Assembly (NCBI GenBank): GCA_021767245.1 | Contig: JAASTO010000079.1 | Span: forward strand, 1-10,587 | DNA: 10,587 nt | Direction of reading: 5' to 3' | Source: Balneolaceae bacterium | GTDB taxonomy: Bacteria > Bacteroidota > Rhodothermia > Balneolales > Balneolaceae | The notes under the pieces: generated by a model | Seen by the model: only the letters and a program-made list of their open reading frames with translations | Database searches by the model: none | What the model was told of the DNA's origin: nothing | Position numbers and translations under genes: made by a program | Shown: one piece after another, positions 6,186 to 10,587 of the stretch | Numbering within the stretch: position 1 is the stretch's first letter | Layout: each line of letters begins with the position of its first letter

Positions 6186-8632
6186 ATCGCCAGCCCTCCT
6201 TTATGCGCAAAATATCGTGTGGTAAAGAATGTGAACACCATGACACTGATCGAGCTCAGTGGCATAAGAACGGCCGCCACCAAAGGCGACAGGTGGCCGG
6301 TTATAGCAAAGCCTAAGCCAACGGTGTTGTAAAGTAAAGACAGCACAAAGCTTGCAATAATGATCTTCATGCTGTTCTGTGAAAATTGTATAAAACTCAG
6401 AAGCTTGTTTAGGGAATCACCTTCAAGAATGGCATCACATGCCGGGGCAAAGGAACTGACGTCATCAGCCAGGGCAATACCAAAATCTGATTTTTTAAGA
6501 GCTCCGGCATCATTCAATCCATCCCCAACCATGATCACAGATTCACCTTCTTTTTGCAGATCTGTAATGAAATCCAATTTTTCTTCCGGTTTCTTATTGA
6601 ATAAGAGTGAGCCGTTCGTACTGAAATAGGTTTCAAATTCCTGCCGTTGACCCTCATTATCTCCTGATATAAGGAATAGCCGAAGGGTTTCCTTGAGCCG
6701 ATTAAGCAGGTCAGAAATGCCGCTTCTAAGTCCGGTTTTGATCCCAAAATACCCCAGGTATTCGTTATCAATGGTCAGGTGTACGGTTGAGCCGATGAAA
6801 TCAGGTTCAGGGATCTGATCCTGATACAGGGTTGTTTGTTCTGAAATGAAGTGTCGTGAACCCATACAAATACTTTTCCCTGCTATGGTTGCAAAGATCC
6901 CTTTACCGGGTACTTCATGGAACGTATCAGGCTTAAGTTCTTTGGTTGAACTTGTTATATCAGCGATTTTTCGGCTAAGTGGGTGGATGGAGTTCCCGGC
7001 TGCGGTTCCAACCAAATTCCTTTCATCTTCAGTTAACGTCATGCCAATAAACTCAATGTTTGAGGCTTCTGAATTGGTAAGGGTTCCGGTTTTATCAAAA
7101 ACCACAGCCGATGCTTTGGACAAATTCTCAATGAGCAGGTGATTTTTAACGAACAGCCCGTTAAGTGAAAGTACATTCAGGGCTGAACCGAGAGTAAAAG
7201 GTGTTGAAAGGGCCAGTGCACAAGGGCATGCGATGATCAACACCGCTGTAAAGACGGATAAGGCCGAATCCATGCCGGAGGTTTGAAGCCAGTAGAATCC
7301 GGAAGCAAATGCAATTCCAAGCACGCCCATCGTAAAATAAGGACTGATCCTATCAGCAAAGGTAGTAAGCTTCAGTTCCTTATCATTATTTTGAAAGGCT
7401 TCATGGTTCCAGAGCTTGGTGAGATAACTGTTCGTTACTTTTTCTTCAGTTATTAGCTGAGCGGAGCGACCGATCAGTCGGCCACCGGCAAAGACTTTTT
7501 CTCCTTGTGAAACAGAAATGGGTTCAGATTCACCTGTAATAAAACTGTAATCAAGAAAAGCCTGCTCACTTTGAAGGGTAGAATCGCAGGGCACCAGCTC
7601 TTGATTTCGAAGTCTCAAAGTTTGGCCGGGCTCCAGTTTATCGAGCGATAGGGAGTATTCACGTCCCTGAGTATCCAAAACATTAACGGCGATCGGGAGG
7701 TAGGACCGATAATCACGATCGAATGATAACCGGTGGAATGTTTTTTGTTGGACGAGTTTACCGATCAATAGGAAAAAGATAAGGCCGGTAAAGGAATCCA
7801 TGTATCCGGTGCCGGTCATGGTGACAATCTCATACACGCTTCGGCTGAACAAAGCCACGATACCGATAGATATGGGAACATCCAGATTAACTCCACCCTG
7901 TTTGACCGCGGCAAAAGCGGATCGCAGATAATCACTGCTGCTGTACACCAAAACAGGAATGGCCAGAAGGATGTTAAGGGCACCAAAAAAGATGTGAAAA
8001 TTCCCTCCAAGTCCGCTTCCCGTTGTATCCAGATAATCGGGAAAACTGAATAACATGATATTCCCGAAAGCAAATCCGGCCACGCCCATCTTCAGCCAAA
8101 GTGAACGGTTTTGATGTGAGGACTCACTTTTGGAATCCAGTTTGTCGAGTCGAATCTCCGGTTCATACCCGATGGTCACCAACTGTTCAACCACATCGCG
8201 CAGAGAGGTTGAATCGGTATCGATGAGTAAAGATAGTTCCCGTTTCAGAAAATTAACACTGCTTTGAAGTACACCGGAATCCAATTTTTGGAGATTCTCA
8301 AGCAACCACACACAAGAGGTGCAGTGAATATTTGGGATGTAAAGACTTAGCGACAATCTATTTTTATCCCTGAACTCGGCAATGCGTTCGATCACTTCAT
8401 CATCTTCCAGATAATCGAAGCGGGCGCGGTGCTTGGTGTTCTTTAAATTGATGCCAGGGTTGGCATCCAGGTCGTAATATGAACACAATCCGCTTTCATC
8501 CAGAAGCTGATAGGCGGAACGACATCCGTTGCAGCAAAAGGCTTTATCATCGTAATGGATGGTCTCTTCAGCACAGTCTTCACCACAGTGGTAGCAAATT
8601 TCTGATGATATGGTTTCAACTGTTTGCGACAT
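6176..8632 (-). CDS. ccoI: CcoI/FixI: copper-exporting P1B-type ATPase
   Basis: An 818-residue copper P-type ATPase supplying copper for the CuB centre of cbb3 oxidase. From the ATG at 8632: an N-terminal Cys-rich domain (C13-x2-C16, C20, C33, C34, C37) typical of CcoI; a heavy-metal-associated domain with CTSC (C104, C107); membrane helices; actuator TGES (366-369); the copper channel motif C469-P-C471; phosphorylation site D513-KTGTLT; H550-P; and hinge GDGLND (703-708). Two more helices close the protein. An in-frame ATG at 8683 would add 17 residues and overlap the Rrf2 gene by 52 bases. The 8632 start is preferred because it overlaps the Rrf2 stop by one base (TAATG), a classic coupling arrangement, and gives a normal CcoI N terminus. 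Copper specificity follows from CPC and the neighbours. Confidence 0.95.
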   Translation of the reverse strand: MSQTVETISSEICYHCGEDCAEETIHYDDKAFCCNGCRSAYQLLDESGLCSYYDLDANPGINLKNTKHRARFDYLEDDEVIERIAEFRDKNRLSLSLYIPNIHCTSCVWLLENLQKLDSGVLQSSVNFLKRELSLLIDTDSTSLRDVVEQLVTIGYEPEIRLDKLDSKSESSHQNRSLWLKMGVAGFAFGNIMLFSFPDYLDTTGSGLGGNFHIFFGALNILLAIPVLVYSSSDYLRSAFAAVKQGGVNLDVPISIGIVALFSRSVYEIVTMTGTGYMDSFTGLIFFLLIGKLVQQKTFHRLSFDRDYRSYLPIAVNVLDTQGREYSLSLDKLEPGQTLRLRNQELVPCDSTLQSEQAFLDYSFITGESEPISVSQGEKVFAGGRLIGRSAQLITEEKVTNSYLTKLWNHEAFQNNDKELKLTTFADRISPYFTMGVLGIAFASGFYWLQTSGMDSALSVFTAVLIIACPCALALSTPFTLGSALNVLSLNGLFVKNHLLIENLSKASAVVFDKTGTLTNSEASNIEFIGMTLTEDERNLVGTAAGNSIHPLSRKIADITSSTKELKPDTFHEVPGKGIFATIAGKSICMGSRHFISEQTTLYQDQIPEPDFIGSTVHLTIDNEYLGYFGIKTGLRSGISDLLNRLKETLRLFLISGDNEGQRQEFETYFSTNGSLLFNKKPEEKLDFITDLQKEGESVIMVGDGLNDAGALKKSDFGIALADDVSSFAPACDAILEGDSLNKLLSFIQFSQNSMKIIIASFVLSLLYNTVGLGFAITGHLSPLVAAVLMPLSSISVMVFTFFTTRYFAHKGGLAIWK
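6195..6200 (-). promoter_or_regulatory. Perfect Shine-Dalgarno for ccoS within ccoI
   Basis: The minus strand reads AGGAGG with a 9-base spacer to the ccoS ATG. It is the strongest ribosome site in a window where most genes have weak ones, and its bases also code for the Lys-Gly-Gly near the CcoI C terminus. It settles the ccoS start and implies that the 10-base ccoI-ccoS overlap is real. Confidence 0.7.
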
Positions 8633-9096
8633 TAGCTTAATGAAGGAACCCCGCTTGAAAATTGCAAGCGCAGATCGAACCATGCCTGAGTCATTTTTTC
8701 ATCAACCTGCGCGAAGGTGGTTTCTTTCAGCCATCGCTCAATTTTAGTTCTTTCCACTGACCAGAATTCATGAAACGGACAGGGTTCAATATGTCCACAT
8801 CCTTCAATTCCCATAAAACATTTATCGAAGAACTCGGTGCCATCGATGGCAGCGATCACATCCATCATAGTGATATCCTCGATTGGTTTTGCCAGGTAAA
8901 CCCCACCGTTTAGTCCGCGTTGTGACTTCAAAATTCCAGGTTCTTTGAGCTTAGCCAGAATTTGAGATAGATAAGCGGTAGGGCAATTTAAAGATTTAGA
9001 CAAGTTGGAAGCGGAAACGGCACCTTCTCCACTGTGCTTGGATATCGCAATAATTGCCGATATGGCATACTGAGCACCTTGTGAAATGAGCCTCAT
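8632..9096 (-). CDS. Rrf2-family transcription regulator with Fe-S cysteine triad
   Basis: A 154-residue regulator. The N terminus MRLISQGAQYAISAI and the winged helix-turn-helix (about 1-70, wing RGLNGGVYLAKP at 60-71) are classic Rrf2 features. Three cysteines, C93-x6-C100-x5-C106, lie where IscR and NsrR bind an Fe-S cluster, so the protein probably senses NO, O2, redox or Fe-S status. Which signal cannot be read from the sequence. It is the first gene of the cbb3 unit and its stop overlaps the ccoI start by one base, so it is presumably co-transcribed with the oxidase and likely regulates it and itself. No Shine-Dalgarno sequence is evident. A palindrome 23 bases before the ATG is the likely operator. 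Proteobacterial cbb3 genes are usually under FNR/FixK/Anr control, so an Rrf2 gene at the head is notable. Confidence 0.9.
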   Translation of the reverse strand: MRLISQGAQYAISAIIAISKHSGEGAVSASNLSKSLNCPTAYLSQILAKLKEPGILKSQRGLNGGVYLAKPIEDITMMDVIAAIDGTEFFDKCFMGIEGCGHIEPCPFHEFWSVERTKIERWLKETTFAQVDEKMTQAWFDLRLQFSSGVPSLS

Positions 9097-9119
9097 AGGA
9101 GAGAGTTTAAATCAGATAT

Positions 9120-9149
9120 TTAAATTCTAATAATAATATTAGATTTTAA
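9120..9149 (-). promoter_or_regulatory. 30-bp palindrome, candidate Rrf2 operator
   Basis: Arms 9120-9132 and 9137-9149 are inverted repeats matching at 12 of 13 positions around a 4-base centre (ATAA). The core is CTAATA-ATAA-TATTAG. It ends 23 bases upstream of the Rrf2 start codon, the right place for an operator overlapping the promoter. Size and symmetry suit a winged-helix dimer. The region is AT-rich, so some symmetry is cheap, but 12 of 13 is hard to dismiss. Operator function is inferred. Confidence 0.5.
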
Positions 9150-9260
9150 GAGGAAATAGGAAGACTATCAAGAGTGAAATCGGTTAATTTTTACTGAATC
9201 GAGAATAACTCTGAATGCGTAATTGATCGCATTTATAAATATGAGTTGATATATTCTACT
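9150..9260. other. AT-rich intergenic stretch, no gene seen
   Basis: This lies between the candidate Rrf2 operator and the start of the decayed mntA copy, which read divergently. It should carry the former mntA-hepT promoter and possibly distal parts of the Rrf2 promoter. No open reading frame, RNA gene or convincing promoter was seen. A small inverted repeat, AATGCG/CGCATT (9214-9219 and 9228-9233), is present. Confidence 0.4.
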
Positions 9261-9549
9261 ATGAAAAGGGAAGAGATATATAGCACAGTAAAAAAAATAC
9301 TTTGAGGGGAAACCGGTTAAGAAAATCTCCATACTAGGCTCATATGCATTGGGTAAGGAGAGGGATAATTCCGATTTAGATATTTTGATTGAACTGAAGC
9401 ATCCAGTCGGATTAATGGAATTATAGAGGTATAAAAATGATCTTCAGGATCAACTTGGTTTAAATGTGGATTTAGGAACAGAGTTAGGACTTTCTGTTGA
9501 TGCGATCAATAAAGTACAGGAAGAAAGCAGAATAGTTTATGAAGCCTGA
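9261..9549 (+). pseudogene. mntA: Broken MntA-type nucleotidyltransferase antitoxin
   Basis: The ATG at 9261 reads MKREEIYSTVKKI and then hits TGA at 9303-9305. Removing one A from the eight-A run at 9290-9297 restores a frame that continues YFEGKPVKKISILGSYALG. It includes an intact nucleotidyltransferase motif GSYALGKERDNSDLDILI (9337-9390; GS followed by SDLD). A TAG at 9424-9426 interrupts this frame; it then runs LGLNVDLGTELGL to a TGA at 9547-9549. Restored length would be about 95 residues, normal for MNT-domain proteins. MntA antitoxins add AMP to their HepT toxin to silence it. Two independent lesions make a pseudogene likely; sequencing error in the A run could explain only one. The reading frame overlaps hepT by 11 bases, the usual operon layout. 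Confidence 0.82.
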
Positions 9550-9884
9550 AAGCAGAGATGTTGAAAGGATTAATCATAATTATGAGGTAATATTAGCCAT
9601 CCAGAATTTTACAGACAATGAATGTAAGTGAAACAGAGTTTAGAGAAAGTGCTTTAATATAATCGGCTGTGATCAGACAGTTTGAAATTTTAGGGGAAGC
9701 TGCATCTAAAGTATCTGAAATTACAAAAGAAAGATATCCGGAAGTAGAGTGGCGTGTCATTAAAGATTTTAGAAATCTTCTTGTCCATGAATATTTTCGA
9801 ATAGAGGTCACTGAGATCTGGTATTCTATTCAATATGATATCCCTGATCTAAAACGTAAAATAGAATCGATACGATCTGTCTAA
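9539..9884 (+). pseudogene. hepT: Broken HepT-type HEPN toxin
   Basis: The ATG at 9539 reads MKPESRDVERINHNYEVIL, a typical HepT start, and ends at TGA 9629-9631. The rest of the protein continues in another frame: SETEFRESALI, a TAA stop at 9660-9662, then SAVIRQFEILGEAASKV, EVEWRVIKDFRNLLVHEYFR and DLKRKIESIRSV to the TAA at 9882-9884. A one-base indel around 9612-9628 plus the TAA therefore break the gene. The HEPN RNase motif R-x4-H-x-Y (RNLLVHEY) is intact in the remnant. Restored length is about 114 residues, normal for HepT. The final 71 codons (from a GTG at 9669) are open but lack the N-terminal helices and a ribosome site, so an active toxin is unlikely. Confidence 0.82.
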
Positions 9885-9991
9885 GGACTTTAAAACTTTT
9901 TATTAGGAACAAAGGCAATCCTTAACCTTAAAGAAAAATTCACATTGGGTCGTTATTATCTGTTCAAAATCATCAATTAATACGCAGACCT
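9885..9991 (+). promoter_or_regulatory. Intergenic region before the CoA-transferase gene
   Basis: This 107-base AT-rich gap should hold the promoter of the downstream CoA-transferase/hydrolase gene. A short AAGG-CAAT-CCTT hairpin is present but too weak to call a terminator. No convincing promoter hexamers, ribosome site or RNA gene were recognised. Confidence 0.3.
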
Positions 9992-10587
9992 ATGAGTAAA
10001 TATAAAACAGCAGATGAGGCGGTAAAGATCATTAAATCCGGGGATCGGGTATTTGTACATGGGGTGTCGGCGACCCCGGTTCAGCTTGTGGAAGCCATGA
10101 CCCGGCGTCATAATGAACTCAAACATGTGGAAGTGGTTCACCTTCACACTGAAGGTCCGGCCCCTTATGCCGACCCGAAATACAAAGACAGCTTTTTTGT
10201 GAATGCCCTGTTTGTGGGTGCCAATGTCCGGAAAGCCATAAACGAAGGACGAGGTGATTATGTGCCTGTATTTCTAAGTGAGGTGCCAAATCTGTTTCGG
10301 AATAAGATCATGCCGCTGGATGTGGCTCTGATTCATGTTTCTCCACCTGATAAGCATGGATATTGCTCATTGGGTGTTTCTGTGGATGCAACGGTTGCCG
10401 CGGTACAAACATCAAAATATGTGATCGCACAGGTAAACCCGAATATGCCAAGAACTCACGGCGATGGCCTGATCCATGTAGATCAGATCAATGCCCTGAT
10501 TGAAGTGGACGATGCCTTGCCCGAACAAACCGTACCCGAACCGGATGAAGCAGAACTCAGGATCGGGCAATTTTGTGCCGAACTGAT
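9992..10587 (+). CDS. Acetyl-CoA hydrolase/transferase family protein, N-terminal part
   Basis: The frame from ATG 9992 is open to the window edge (198 codons plus two bases). It starts MSKYKTADEAVKIIKSGDRV and shows hallmarks of the acetyl-CoA hydrolase/4-hydroxybutyrate CoA-transferase family: VHGVSATPVQLVEAM (22-36), VSPPDKHGYCSLGVSVD (116-132) and QVNPNMPRTHGDGLIHV (147-163). These proteins move CoA between acyl groups such as acetate, succinate or butyrate, or hydrolyse acetyl-CoA. The catalytic glutamate lies in the C-terminal domain outside the window, so the reaction cannot be fixed. Family members are usually around 430 residues, so about half is seen. No Shine-Dalgarno sequence precedes the start. 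It has no evident link to the oxidase genes. Confidence 0.9.
   Translation, partial: MSKYKTADEAVKIIKSGDRVFVHGVSATPVQLVEAMTRRHNELKHVEVVHLHTEGPAPYADPKYKDSFFVNALFVGANVRKAINEGRGDYVPVFLSEVPNLFRNKIMPLDVALIHVSPPDKHGYCSLGVSVDATVAAVQTSKYVIAQVNPNMPRTHGDGLIHVDQINALIEVDDALPEQTVPEPDEAELRIGQFCAEL

Noticed and set aside
8633..8683. Longer CcoI starting at the ATG 8683
   Set aside because: It would overlap the Rrf2 gene by 52 bases and add 17 residues without family features. The TAATG junction at 8632 explains the layout better.
9214..9233. AATGCG/CGCATT hairpin upstream of the mntA remnant
   Set aside because: Only 6 base pairs with an 8-base loop and no T tract. Too weak to call a terminator or operator.
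9669..9884. A free-standing 71-residue gene starting at GTG 9669
   Set aside because: It is the C-terminal part of a HepT toxin whose N-terminal part is readable upstream in broken frames. It has no ribosome site and lacks the first helices.
1..10587. CRISPR arrays, tRNA/rRNA genes, insertion sequences, phage genes
   Set aside because: Reading both strands showed no spaced direct repeats, no tRNA-like cloverleaf, no transposase motif with terminal repeats, and no phage structural genes.

Overview
The window looks like chromosomal DNA from a Gram-negative, aerobic to microaerobic bacterium of the Bacteroidota/Rhodothermota-Balneolota side of the tree. The clues are a fused CcoN-CcoO oxidase subunit, a short one-heme CcoP, few clear Shine-Dalgarno sites, and overall family resemblance. 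The phylum is an inference; no rRNA or other marker gene is present. The dominant content is an almost complete gene set for a cbb3-type (high oxygen affinity, haem-copper) cytochrome c oxidase and its assembly factors.

Layout: 1-77 (minus) is the first codons of a LemA-like membrane protein, divergent from a YjjG-type HAD phosphatase (200-907, plus). On the minus strand, read right to left, 9096-3008 is a tightly packed unit: an Rrf2-family regulator with a three-cysteine Fe-S motif, then ccoI (copper P-type ATPase), ccoS, ccoNO (fusion), ccoQ and ccoP. Neighbouring genes overlap or are at most 5 bases apart, and the unit ends in an intrinsic terminator at about 2958-3000. After a 155-base gap, ccoG and ccoH (fixH) form a second minus-strand unit (2852-926) that converges on yjjG. 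The segment 9250-9884 (plus) is a decayed MntA-HepT toxin-antitoxin pair in which each gene has one frameshift and one in-frame stop. From 9992 to the right edge is the N-terminal part of an acetyl-CoA hydrolase/CoA-transferase family protein.

How the genes work together: CcoNO and CcoP form the membrane oxidase core that takes electrons from cytochrome c to O2. CcoQ stabilises the complex. CcoI exports copper towards the CuB site, CcoS and CcoH assist cofactor insertion and assembly, and CcoG handles copper/redox chemistry. The Rrf2 regulator leads the oxidase unit and has a 30-bp near-perfect palindrome 23 bases before its start codon. This suggests that an Fe-S sensor (NO, O2, redox or iron status) controls both its own expression and the whole oxidase operon. 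That is the most interesting regulatory hypothesis here. I found no wholly unknown system; the notable points are this Rrf2-cbb3 linkage, the subunit fusion with the reduced CcoP, and the doubly broken toxin-antitoxin pair.
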